DNA of 64,000 nt from Epiperipatus broadwayi (lineage: Eukaryota; Onychophora; Udeonychophora; Euonychophora; Peripatidae): assembly GCA_028023455.1 (NCBI GenBank), contig JAQFVV010000022.1, positions 10,561,100 through 10,625,099 of the forward strand. The letters are read 5' to 3'. The notes below the pieces were generated by a model that saw only the letters and a program-made list of their open reading frames with translations, ran no database searches and had not been told where the DNA came from. Below are positions 48,957 through 60,995 of this stretch, piece after piece (position 1 is the first letter of the stretch; every line of letters begins with the position of its first letter). A program made the translations under genes and the position numbers.

Positions 48957-50363
48957 CTTTGAATATAGTGTTATAATGTTGCTTCTCTTTTCCTGGATGT
49001 TTTCTGGATTTTTTTATTCAGTTCCATTAAAATAACTTTATTTTTTTTTATTTTTGGCTTCTATTCTTTGATTTTTGGGAATGTTAATCTCTTCATTTCA
49101 AAATTCTTAAGTCATCTGGTTTGCTGTTAATTATATTCAAACCCCCAAATTAATTTATGTTGTTAATTTATATTTCTATATTTTTATGCGTAGAATTCTT
49201 TTGGGCAAGCAAAGTTATAATACATCTTTCATTATTAAGTCAGAAATTGTTAGATAAAGCAGTATCGCTATGCATTCTCATAGCCATATGAACTATGGTC
49301 AAAATAAAGTAGTTCACAACTATCTAATAATTATTGCAAGAAAATTGCATACAAAATCGAGACAGAGAATCAATTCATTATCATTATCTAACTTAGACTT
49401 ATGTAGAAGATTATCATTATCTTAATCAGGAAAGTCATTCTAGTAGACAAACAGATTTGATACTAGTGGCTATCATAGATTGCTCAGTTAATAGATTTTC
49501 AATAGTGTAGTTGATGTCTGTCTTGAGAGTCTTAAAAATCATAAAAAAAAAAAAACAACATTTTTTTTATACTTCAAAAGCAGGCCCATAAAATCTTTAA
49601 TATCCTGGCAGTATAACTTTACTTTATATTGATGAATTACTTTGTTTTCTTCCTTGATTATGGAATCTATCAAACTAAATCCAATTTTTACAGATCTTGT
49701 GGCAGTTCTCTTATTGACTACAGATATTTATTTTTGCTTACTATTACTTGAGACCATTAAATGATAAGAGGTTAAAAATTAGGATAGATTAACAACTTTT
49801 GTTTTTGTTCTCAAATGATATTCATGGGATTGAATTCACAAGCAATGATAAGATATTATTAATCAAAATAAATATAAGGCTTCTATTCATTTTCATAGGA
49901 AATTGAATTTAATCTCTTAATTGTATCATTTATGAATAATGATTATTATGTCCAGCCTAATATTGATATTTAGTTAAATTCTGCTATACAGGAGATTTTA
50001 TAAGATATATAGGTTATCCAGACTATTGAGGGAAAACTTTTCAAGGAATAAATCTCTTACACATTGATCCTGTTTGTTAAAAGCAAAACAGTATTGATAT
50101 AGGGACAAGTCACTTCATTTCCAGTATGGGATCACTGCATATAGCAAACAAAATGGAGAATCTTGAGAATATACTAGATATATATCACCAATTCTGATAA
50201 AACTTTTTACACTTGTTAATCTGTTTTTAACATGATTACTATAGCATGAACAAGCAATGTATTTTCAGGGATAAGATAAGCTGTTTTTACTGACATTTGA
50301 TGATTGATGTAACCATATGGATCTTTGATATCTGGGATATACTTACATTACAATGTTCTCTGT

Positions 50364-50465
50364 AGTTCAGTACTGTGATAGAATGATAGTTGCTAGAGCT
50401 CAAGGTCCTCAACTCTGTCATTTCCAATGCTCACACTTCATATGAATTCTGAGCAATAAACTATT
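50364..50465 (+). repeat. SINE family B copy
   Basis: gtactgtgatagaatgatag, ctagagctcaaggtcctcaa, ctctgtcatttccaatgctc and gaattctgagcaataaacta are in family order. Confidence 0.65.
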
Positions 50466-50515
50466 TGATTATTCTGATTTATATGTAATATATCGTATTT
50501 GACAGAATATAATGA

Positions 50516-50578
50516 CATTGATTAAGCTTGCCTGGTAGAGCAATTACCATTGATTAAGCTTGCCTGGTAGAGCAATTA
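50516..50578. repeat. 32-bp tandem duplication
   Basis: The unit starting cattgattaagcttgcctgg occurs twice head to tail without differences, so the duplication is recent. Confidence 0.9.
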
Positions 50579-52943
50579 TATTAAAAAGAATTTCATTGGT
50601 AAAAACCAACTGGCTACTGTTATTAAGACTTTTACTGACTTGTTTTCTCTATTAAGCCATATTAAGGGATTCTCAAATAAACTGTTATAATATTTAAGTA
50701 GATGGTTTGCTAAGGCTTTGAAAGGTTCATATATGCTGCTTGTTTCAAGACGATTAAATGATTCTTGCTTTGAGCTCATTTAAACACGTTTTCAAATAGA
50801 GATCGGTCAGCAATGAGAAGTTTGAATGTTTAGCTTTCGCCATGAGCATGTGTTGTTTATTAATAGAAATCTAAATGATTACAATTTTCATAAACTATTT
50901 CATTATTTTTGGAAATGTTGCTTTCATCATCATCCAAGATGAAAGTACAATACAACTACGAGTGATGGTTTTTTTTTTAAACCTACTATATTATTTGTTC
51001 TACAAAAGTTGCTCCAATTGTCAATTATATTCCTCATTCTCAGCATGGGAAAATTATTTGGCTGAGTTTGCATAACTCTTTTATATTAACTATTTCTTGT
51101 AAGGTAAATTTCATGATTGAGTGAATGGGATGTAAAGATTCTTTCATGTCATATAGTTAATATAATGAAGCCAATATATCAGTTTTGAATCAGATGCAGT
51201 TGAAAATCCATAACCATTCTTGAATGATCATGATTGGTTAAAACAATGACCAATCAAAAACCTTTTCCCACCCTATGTAATGATATCATTATTTTTAGAG
51301 GGGAGAGTGACAGAAAAAAATATTCTAAATTGTTAGAAATTAATGTTTTACAGTTCAAATATGTAGCTCTCTACAAAATAAAAGCCTCTCCATATCCCCC
51401 TCTGAATAAAGGGTAAATGAGAAGGCATTACTCACCAGGCTTTGTAAATGCCAAACAGTGAAGCTTGGGGTATTTTCTCGTCATAGTTATTATTGTCTAG
51501 CTAACAATAGTTAGATACCCATTTACTAACCAGTAGGGGAAGGCTTGGATGACAAGCTTTCTACAGTGAATCTTATAATTTTATTTAACCTGATGAAATT
51601 TTCAGCTATTAATCAGTTCAAATTTAAACCCAAGTCCTAATTATACTATCATTGCCACCATAATTTTTAATGATCAGTGAAGAATGTATGTTTAAAAGAT
51701 GTTTATGCTGACCAAAAGAGGAGTAAAACTCACTATGTTTGTTTAATAATGCATGTATATTATAAGAAAAAGAGTATGCTTTATTAGGTAGATAGTTGGT
51801 GTTCAGTATTAAGATTTTTTTGTATAGACTTTTTATCAGATCTCAGAAAATTATTGGAACTTAAATTTATCTTAAGATAATACACTGTGGAAGAATCTGT
51901 TTCTTGATAACACTGTAGTAAATCCATCACACTTTTCTTTTGGAAAGAAGTTGCACATATTAATTATTTTAAGATAACATGATGAATGAAAGTTAGTTAT
52001 TGACCTCAGATTTTTTATTGGTTAGGATTGCAATTTTTTTGCAGTAAGATTGTTAAAAAATAGAATAGTGGGCCAAAATTTTAAATACATTTGATCTAGT
52101 ATTATGCATGAATTTTATCTCAGCAATAACTAAGATCAGTTATCCTCACTCTTTTTTAAATCTGTCTACTGAAAGCTTGAGTAATTAATGGATAGCAGAT
52201 CACATATTTCTATAAACTTCTCATCTCCTGTCTAGTTACTCCTTTTTCTTCATTAGTGAAGTTTAGGGTTCAAAGCTGTAGCTAATGCACTCATTGCTTT
52301 ATTTTACTTCTTTGTACTGTGCAAGTTAATAATCTGAAATAAAAAAACTTAAGACTTTTAAATTCAGGCCAGCACACTCTCTCACCCATACATACACACA
52401 CACACATATATATATATAGTGAGTGTATAGTTGGTTATGTGATGATGTTGTTGGAAGTGACCTAAACTTGTAAACCCAAGCCAACTCAATTAAATAATGA
52501 GCGTATAATAGAATCATGATGTTATTGTTGGCAATGATCAAGATATTAAAAGTTATTGATAACAAATTTATAAACTAGACCAAGCATTCTATCTTCTGCA
52601 TTTATTGTGGTGTCAGACTTTAAAATTAATAATTGTATAGTACTCTCTGTATCATTAGGTTGAATGTTTTATTATTTGGAATGTCATTATTTAAAAATGC
52701 AAAGTTCAGAATGAATTATTGATGGTGTTTGACGGATCTTGGAAGAACTATTGTAGATCATTGTCTATACCAATACAATTTTTATATAAAATGTTATTAG
52801 AATTAACAATAAAATAATATTAAAAATACAGTAAGCAGCATACAATAATAATTTGTTCTTATTAAACATTCATTGAAAAGGTTTCTGATATTTTGAATGA
52901 CTTAATAGTTTCATTTTAGTTTATTTATGTATATCTAATTTTA

Positions 52944-53303
52944 AAACAGGCAAAACTCACTATATATATATATATTGCCACACACAGCAAGGTAGAGTAA
53001 ACAATGTTTGCCAGAAGGCTTGTGCATAAAATCCCCATCTAGTGCCTACTCATCCAATATCCCCAAATCTAGATGCAGTTCTCACAGATCCAAGGCTCCT
53101 CACTGACGAAGGTCATAAGCTAGAAACTAGTCTGAGGATATTGGATGAATAGGCACTAGATGGGGATTTTATGCACAAGCCTTCTGGCATCCATTGATTA
53201 CTCTAGCTTGCTGTGTGTAGCAATATATATAGTGAGTTTTGCCTGTTTTAACAACAGTTATACACAAGCATAAGAGGTGGTGGTCATGTGATGTTTATTA
53301 GCT
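52944..53303 (-). repeat. Hairpin SINE-like element, family H copy 5 (palindromic)
   Basis: An exact 14-bp duplication, tatatctaatttta, flanks it (52930-52943 and 53304-53317). On the minus strand: head (aacatcacatgaccaccacc, cttatgcttgtgtataactg), left arm starting aaacaggcaaaactc, apex sequence ending tgcatctagatt, then a right arm that begins at ggggatattgg and ends gagttttgcctgtttt. It sits only about 115 bp before the Robo Ig3 acceptor. Confidence 0.85.
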
Positions 53304-53419
53304 TATATCTAATTTTATTATGCTTTAATTTTTTTTTTTTTTAAAGGACAACTAATTGAGTTCTCACTTTATATTTTCTATCAGTATATTTAACAAAATG
53401 TCCTTTTTTCAATTTTTAG

Positions 53420-53558
53420 TTAAACCTCATTTTATCAAGCCTCCAGAAGACATCACAGCCTTGGCGAATGAAGTAGTAGTGTTTGAATGTAAAGTCAATG
53501 GGGATCCTCTACCAACTATTATATGGCGTAAACAGGATGGCAAAATGCCAATGGGAAG
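53420..53558 (+). CDS. robo: Roundabout receptor exon encoding the first half of Ig domain 3 (partial gene)
   Basis: The exon starts in phase 1 after caatttttag. The split codon G/TT with the previous exon gives valine, so the joined protein reads SVH-VKPHFIKPPEDI, the typical Ig2-Ig3 linker of Robo (VKP-F). Counting that valine as 1, the Ig cysteine is C24 (FECKV), followed by GDPLPTIIW with core tryptophan W36. Then comes RKQDGKMPMG and an arginine split by the donor ag/gtaaaa in phase 2. The second half of Ig3, which should hold the D-G-Y-C motif, is on a later exon not found up to 64000. An Ig3 intron at this place is, as far as I recall, shared with vertebrate ROBO genes. Confidence 0.92.
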
Positions 53559-54093
53559 GTAAAAACTTTTATCCAGTTTTTAATATATCATATATGTATA
53601 TTTTTTTAATTCTATCTTTTTATTAACAGCCAAGCATATAGTAAGCATTTGGCTGATTTTAAAAGATCTGGTTTTAAATTTGAACCTCTTAGTAACCAAT
53701 GAACATAAGCGTTAATAGTGTTATTACAAAATAATAATCATAGTAAAATTATTTCAATATCAAATTATTTGTCCACAGAAAAAAATCAAATTAACAATAT
53801 ATAAAATAAATATTTTATGGCTGAATCAGTAAATATATCAGGTTTTTTATCCTTTACTTGATTAGAAATCAAATGAGTATTATTTATTTACAAGGTGGTG
53901 GATAATTTGTTTATTCACTCCTAAATAAATAAAAAACTGATTAATTATTTTGTTGCACTGATCTCTCCATTTAGAAGAACTCTTTTTTATCTTGGTAATA
54001 TTTTAACAATAAAGAGAAATATGAAATGTATGGAAAAGCTCTGGAAAGAATTATGTAGTAATAAAAAACAAGAAAGAAAGTAATCACCTAGAT

Positions 54094-56645
54094 CAAGGAT
54101 GGGCAAATAGTAACCCAAGGGCCACATGCGGCCTGCCAAGACAATCAGAAATCACGTGCGCGACCAAAGATTCGTCTCGTATTTTCCACTAGGATGGCCA
54201 CTTCAGTATACATGTGCAGTGCTTTCCCAGTTGATCTGGTTAATTTCAATTTTGTCTTTGCATTAGCAAATATATACATTTCCAACGGTGATGAATGCCG
54301 CGTGTTTAATGAAGAATGGACAAACAAATATTTCTTTGGTAATACAGTATAACGGTCAGAGAAGGAGGATCAATGGGAAGTGGAAGTTACAGTCTTACCG
54401 TGTCTGTGCTACAGGGCGCCACCAGTCCATTTGAGCCTAGAAAATTTATAGAGTAGGCAGATACGCATTGTTAAGACCTAACTTTTACATATATATGGTT
54501 TTTTCCGAACGTTAGCCCAATGCCACTAGCTCAGTGAAACGCAGAGATTTATAAAATATACATTATTTAAAATATATCTTCAATATAAAAAAATAAAAGC
54601 CACTGCCAGTAATTAACACACAAACAACATTTATTAACACACATATATAATCATTTAAAATTTGAGGAATAACATTTATTATTTTAGATTTTAATATTAA
54701 CTTTTAAATTTAAATTATTATTTTAAATTTTCAACCATCCACACAGATGAATTTAATAATATTTTTTTTTACGATTGTCGAGCATGAATAAACTACATAG
54801 ATTGCATTTGAAAAGAAAATATTCTATCCCTTATTTAACCTTAGGCCAAAAGTTCGCAGTCAAACCGTCGTCAATCCATCTGATACATCGATGTATTCAA
54901 TGCAGCATGAAATATGACAGCACAAATACCATACTGTCAGGAATGTACATCTGAACAGCATGGTTAAAGAAGACATTGACTCTCGTCCAGTACAGGAATG
55001 CTACATCTGTCTGGCAAGAAGAACAATAAAAAAAAACTCCATAGGAAGGGACTGCATTTTCCATCTTACTTTCCCCTTCCATAGGCAAAAAGGGTTGTGC
55101 GGCGTATAATGATGATCCTGCATGTAGCGGACCTCATACTACATTTACTAATTACACCGATATATCCAATCCATTGACCCAATCTAACTACGAAACAAAT
55201 AACCTAAGATTAACCCTCCCTTAATTAATTAATATAACTTTACAAATCTATATAGCCATTCATGCCCGACTTAAATTTAACATTTATATAATTTCGCACA
55301 GATGAATTTTATAAAAGTTTGTTTTTTAATGTTGAGTATAGATCGGCTACATAGATTACACGGTTAAAAACATTTCAAAATAAACATAAATGATCAAAAT
55401 ATAAAGTCATTGATGGAATTGCAGAGGGAAATTTACAAGAAACCCAATGGCATTCATCATAAGATGCCGCATTGACACCAATAACTTAAAAGACATCCGA
55501 ATAAATACATTTTAGATACTCAACGTAAGGTATCATTATTTACCGAATGTCTATATATTTTAATCAAATATGAAAACAAAAACATAATTAAACGTTAACG
55601 AATCTATGCAAGCATCTATACCCAACTTAAATTTAATGCATTTAAATAATTTATACAATAAATATTAATAATAAAAAAAATGGAAATGATTTTTAGCAAA
55701 CTCAAATGTATAAAAATTAAACATTAATAATTAATTTGAAAACTTAAAAGTCAGATAAAAGTTCATTTTAAAATTTAGGTTAGCTGAATATTAAAAGCTT
55801 GTCAAATCTTAATGAAAGTTCTTAATTACTTTTAAATTTTACAGTTCATGTCTTACAGTAGAAGAATCCCGGTTCCTGGTGCCAATTCCCATGATGTCTC
55901 TATTTGAAGACCGGTCTGTTGTTCTGGAGGTGGCCTTAGCTGGTTCAATCCTGGTACTATTTGATTGCAGAACCCATATGATTCGGGGTCTGCAATAGTA
56001 CTGTTCATAATTCATCAGTCATTTCATTTGAAAATAAAAGAGAGAGTGACAAGTGCATCTTATCACGCCCCTCAAAAAAAATCAAGCTGGAACTGTTCTT
56101 AATTTCAATATTTTTCCTTTTATACCGATCGTCCGGATTCACTGAACAATGGTTTCCTGTTCCAAATTTTCATTACGGTCCGAGCCTTCATTGCTGCTTC
56201 TATTGGACATCTAATTTATTTTTGTTCTCTTATCTATATTTCATCTGACTTTTTTATATAAGAGCCCCAAGGGCTAGTTTGCTTTTCGTTTAATTTATAA
56301 AACAATCATTTCCATTTACAAAAATATTTTATCTTTAGATCTTGTACTTTTTTTAAAAAAAACTTTTAAAGTTTTGCATCTGTGCGAATATATATATACA
56401 TGCATTGAACAACTCTTTAATTTTAGCTTTTAGTTTTTTATTTACGAACTTAAAAAAATTTTTTTATTCTAATTTTAAATTAATGTAACAGCATATACTG
56501 TTACAACAGGGAATAAAGCAGTGTGTTTATTGTGTCATGAAAAAAAGGTGCAGCCCTCCGCTAACCTTTGCTTCCACAAAGGGGCCCCCGATATGGCCCT
56601 CCGCCAACCTCTGCGGGCCCCGACCAAAACAATTGCCCACCCCTG
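54094..56645. mobile_element. Non-autonomous hAT element, 2552 bp
   Basis: An exact 8-bp target duplication, acctagat, flanks it (54086-54093 and 56646-56653). The ends are inverted: caaggatgggcaaatag at the left, and caggggtgggcaattgt reading inward from the right, the common CAGGGGTGGGCAA hAT terminus. Subterminal GC-rich sequence (gggccacatgcggcc at the left, gcgggcccc at the right) is also typical. The interior has no recognisable transposase in any frame, so it must have been moved in trans. It contains a less AT-rich patch at 55855-56080 that I cannot assign. Confidence 0.9.
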
Positions 56646-57159
56646 ACCTAGATAATTGTATGAAACTTTATAAAATTTCAATAAATTTAGTTAATAACTG
56701 ATCAATTAAAAATGAATGGAAAATTATATAAGATTATATATATAAAAATTGTGTAAGGTATATTTTTATTTATTCTGTATATTTGTTGTATAGTTAATTA
56801 GTTTCAATCTTTATTGGATGTTTAACAATCTAGATTGCTATATCATAATTTAATATAATTTATTCATGTTTTATTCTATTTATTATTGTTTTTACTTTTA
56901 TTATAAAATAGTAGATGGCGCTTTGTTTGCAATACTAGATTAACTGTTAAAATAGGTGTTATCATTTGATAAAGGCATAAAATTAGGTGCGGAAAAAGAT
57001 TTTTAATAATAATCATAAGTATATTTATTTCATAAAAGCTGTTATATATTGATATTTTTATTATTTTTTTATAAATTTATATGAAAAGAACGTCATCATG
57101 TTTTTTTTTATTTTCATTTTTGTTGATAACTACAATTATTACATCTTCAGAATTGCCAA

Positions 57160-59580
57160 CCATTTTAAATGAAGGACCTGAATGATGCAATTAAATCAAG
57201 GAAGAAAAAGCTCTAGAAATGGTTATTGATGTCTTAAAAGAAGCATGTGAAAACATAAAAAAAAATGTTGGAAAAATTATAAATAAAATGTCTAAGTATG
57301 CTGTAGTAATATTGATATTTAGTAAAAATGGTAAAAGAGATTATTAAAAATTACAATCTATAGAAGAACTTTACCAAGATAATTATAACTCATCTATAAC
57401 AAAATTTGGATTCAAACTAATCAAAAATCAAAGATGGATTTAAAAGTGGTTTTAACATTGAATGACATCCAAGTTTTGAGAGAAATTATGGAAAGGTCAA
57501 ATGAATATGAATTTCCATTACATTTTGGATTTCTAGATTATGGAAAGGCATTTAATTCTATAAATATTTCCATAGAAATTATTAAATATTTAAAACTATT
57601 AAGGATACAATCCTAGAATATAAATTATCATTGTGCTGTGGATTTATAAATTATGAAAAAGGCATTTGATTCCATAAACATTTTGTTTAGTCATTAAAGT
57701 TTTGAAGCCATCAAAGACATACATTTAGAGTATTGTCATATTCTGAGAATATTTATCAAAATGCAATAGCAATGATTAGAATACATGGTGACATTGAGAA
57801 AGTTAGTATTATTAAGGAAGTATGACAGGTTGATTTTATATCTAAAAAATTTTACAGCTGTTTTGCAATAATATTTTGTGGATTAATATGAGAAGCTAAG
57901 GAATAAAAATACATGGACATTATTTAAATCATCTGGATTTTGTGTTTTCGCAAATAATGTTTCATAATTTCGGAAAAAGTTGCAAGAGTTATTGAAGGAA
58001 AGTAAGAAAGTAGATTTAAAGATAAATGCTTTAAAAAAAAGCTAAAATAATGTTCAAAGTTTAATAACAATTGTAAATTAGAAGAAACTAATAGCTACAA
58101 AAAATTAAGTAAGATTATTAATATAGATGGAAACATAGTGGATGAAGTTAATTATATAATTAAACTTGAATGAAGTGCTTTTGCTAGAAATAATAATAAA
58201 AGGCAATATGCATATCACCAGCAATTTCTTTTTTCTCTCAGCACATTTTTGCTGCTTAATTTAAGCGTTAGTAACCAATAGATGCCTTCTATCTGATATT
58301 GGGAATAGTGCACCTAGATCTTTTGGATTTAAAGCATTTTTCCTATAATAGGTTTTTTTTTTTATTTTTTTAATTGCTAACAAACTACTAGTCCAAATTG
58401 AAAAAAACCTGTTAATGGTTTCAATCCAAGTCAAAACCAGTTCAGAATCTATATATTATGATGCCTTAGTTTTTTAATAACTATAGTTACTTTTATACCT
58501 TGTCCAGGATTGTTATAAAAACAATAAGAATTTATATGATCTCTGATTATATCATGCTTTTCTGTAGCAAATTCCTTTTCTTTCATCATGTTTTAGTTAC
58601 TTAACACAAGTTTTTCTAACCAATTGATACAAGGTGGTAGAGCTTATTAAGTCCTTATTATTGCTTGTCCAATCCAATATCTCCTAACTAATTTTTACCA
58701 TATGACTTTGATCAATAAGGAGTTATTGGATCTAGGATCATTGCACCTGAACAACATGATTTTAGAAGGGATCATGTGAGATCTTTTTGGGTTTACATCA
58801 ATTCTGACTATAATAAAGATCATTATAGCTTTTAAAAACCAAACTCATCATAATATAAGTTGTTTTTGGCTTCAATTGAAAACCTTAACCCAGGTGCATT
58901 CGATCCAAAAGATTTAGATGCATTGCTTCCATATCCAAAAGCTCCTTATTGATTAAAGCCATAAGTTAAAAATGAATCCGGAAATATTGGATCACAGATG
59001 GGGATTTAATAAATACTATCATCTTGCATTTATTGATTACTGAAACTTTCATTAGATAGCAAAAATGTGATGAGAGAAAAAACAATTTTCTGCAGAACAT
59101 TATGGTGTGAGCAGGGATCATGTGACATATTATTGGAAATATGCTTATTTATTTTGAAAGAAAAGTTTTTAATACATATGTTTTGCCAGTCCTTGCATAT
59201 GGATCTGAGACTTTAACAACAGAAAAGAACTACAGAAACTTCAAACTACTCAACAAAGAATGGAAAGATGTATGTTGAGAATAATTAAAAAAAAGAAATG
59301 AGAGCAAAATACATAGTTAAGAGAATAAACAACTATCATTTAAAAGAATTAAGAGCTTAAATCTGGACTGGATATATTGCTAGAAGAAATAATATTAATG
59401 GTCTACTTTGAAATCATAAACTGGATCCAAAGAGATTGTAAAAGACCTAAAAAGAGATTTTATGTTTGGTGGATGTATGAAGTATGGACGTTTATTGGTA
59501 TGATGTGAAGAAAAAAAGAGACTGTGGATTGGAAAAATCGAATTAAACTTAAACTATCCTATGGTTGATTGATAACAATT
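57160..59580 (+). pseudogene. Decayed RTE-like non-LTR retrotransposon, copy 2
   Basis: Plus-strand pieces of the reverse transcriptase are in order. An AIKSRKKK region lies near 57190. An open 60-codon stretch at 57434-57616 contains DIQVLREIMERSNEYEFPLH and FLDYGKAFNSIN (family IDYEKAFDS). A second partial FINYEKGI-like segment follows near 57645. IRIHGDIEKVSIIKEV lies near 57780, then KIHGHYLNHLDF near 57910, where the catalytic pair is lost. LPVLAYGSETLTTEK comes near 59185 and a final DWKNRIKLKL near 59530. It is split at about 58200-59150 by repeat DNA. The endonuclease is absent. It belongs to the same lineage as the copy at 2040, with a partial internal duplication around the YEKAF block. 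Confidence 0.75.
58620..59090. repeat. Old, diverged family H-like inverted pair
   Basis: 58655-58765 (gtccaatccaatatctccta...gagttattggatctaggatcattgcacc) resembles the left arm and apex of family H. 58890-59060 (ccaggtgcattcgatcc...atattggatcacagatgggg...tttattgattactg) resembles the right arm. They are inverted with respect to each other. No duplication or intact ends remain, so the family, or an ancestor of it, is old. Confidence 0.5.
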
Positions 59581-60663
59581 GAAAATGATGATTGGATAAT
59601 TAGCTAATGTGTCCATAAGCCAGCTATCTAAAAAAGAAATGCCAAGTTTGATTAGAGCCTAAATTTTTAATTTTACCTGATCTGGATTTGAATTCGGATC
59701 AGAGAGCATGGAGGAGGATGTGGTACTGTTTTAACCAAAAGCCGTTTAACACTGATTATAATATATTTAAAATTTGATATACAGTATTTATAAAATATTG
59801 ATTACTCATTAGTCATTAAAGTACAAATAATTTTTTTTTTAAAAAGTCACATAAATTTATTTTATGATCTTCATTTTTCCATTATTATCAAACTATCAAA
59901 TCTGTGCTGCATAAATAAGGAAGTCAGGGTAGGGGAGTTATAAAAAAAGAATCTATTACCCTTTGTCTTCATTTTACGTTTGTATGTATTTATATTCCCA
60001 TTAAACAGCAGTCTGGCTATAATTTGCATAATACATGTAACATAAAGTTTCAGCTGATTAGTTTGTAATAAAATCAATTTAATAAATGTTACAATTATGC
60101 TAATTAGTTGCCTGTCATGTGATTATTTAATAACTATTTTTTTTTTCACGGCAATTATAATATTAGTTTATTTCATTATTGTACTGACTGGAAGGCCGTT
60201 GCCAATTTTTTTCTCACCCTTATTAGTCATATGACTTACGTAGGATTTTTTCAGCGAGGTACTGTATACATTTTCACAAAGTTGAAATATGTGATTAATT
60301 GACGGAGAGAATTAAAAAAAAATGCTCAGTTAAACAATATTTGAATTTGGAGTCAGACACATAAAAAAATCATCCAATATATCTCGATTTACAGCTTAGA
60401 CATTATGATTCAGTTCGGAGTAATATTTATAAATTGTTTGGGTTTAAACTTATATAGAGAATAGTGCATTTCGGGTTGATTTTTAAAAAATAAATATTCA
60501 CTATTCGTTTGTCCACAGACTTTTTTTTTTTAAGACCTAATATAAAAATTCACATTTACTGCTGAGTTCTTTGCTCAAAAATGTATTTGGATTAAATAAA
60601 AATATTTGTTAAAAATTGAAAAGTAATTTTAATAGTATACAAATAAGTGAAAATATTATCCTG

Positions 60664-60770
60664 AGTGATTTAGTGCAGTGATAGAATATCAAAGTTTGAA
60701 ACTTAAAGCGGATCATGAATTGTGGCACCAGCTCTGTCACTTCTGGTGTTTTAGCACTAAACTATTCGAT
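60664..60770 (+). repeat. SINE family B copy
   Basis: gatttagtgcagtgatagaa, gcaccagctctgtcacttct and gcactaaactattcg are in family order, followed by a T run. Confidence 0.65.
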
Positions 60771-60885
60771 TTTTTTTTTTTTTTGTAGTGAAAAATATTT
60801 GTACTTATAAAAAATGAAATGTTAAAGCAATTCTCGTTTTTCATTTTTTTAAGGACTTTTTATAGCTATATGCTCTTGTTGATTA

Positions 60886-60995
60886 ATGTAGTGGTGGCGT
60901 GCAGACTCTAGAGATCGAAGTCTAGGGATTGCGGCCAATCCTGTCGCATCCAGTGCCTGGACTTCTTATGAATCCTGAAGCTAAACGTCATTTGA
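60886..60995 (+). repeat. SINE family B copy
   Basis: tgtagtggtggcgtgcagac, tctagagatcgaagtctagg and a B-box-like ttgcggccaatcctgtcgc precede cttatgaatcctgaagcta. It is only about 120 bp downstream of another copy in the same orientation. Confidence 0.6.

Larger units (their letters stand above)
40906..53419 (+). other. Robo intron between the Ig2 exon and the first Ig3 exon (12,514 bp)
   Basis: It starts gtatat and ends aatttttag, phase 1. It holds a LINE 3' end, a TIR element with telomere-like repeats, a candidate LTR, family B SINEs, a tandem duplication and two family H copies. Stretches not covered by those entries (for example 40910-41690, 42810-43535, 44780-46480, 48970-50350 and 50580-52930) are A+T-rich sequence in which I see no exon or assignable repeat. 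Confidence 0.85.

Noticed and set aside
54897-55088. Minus-strand open frame in the non-autonomous hAT
   Set aside because: 63 codons with no transposase motif. Length and composition fit chance.
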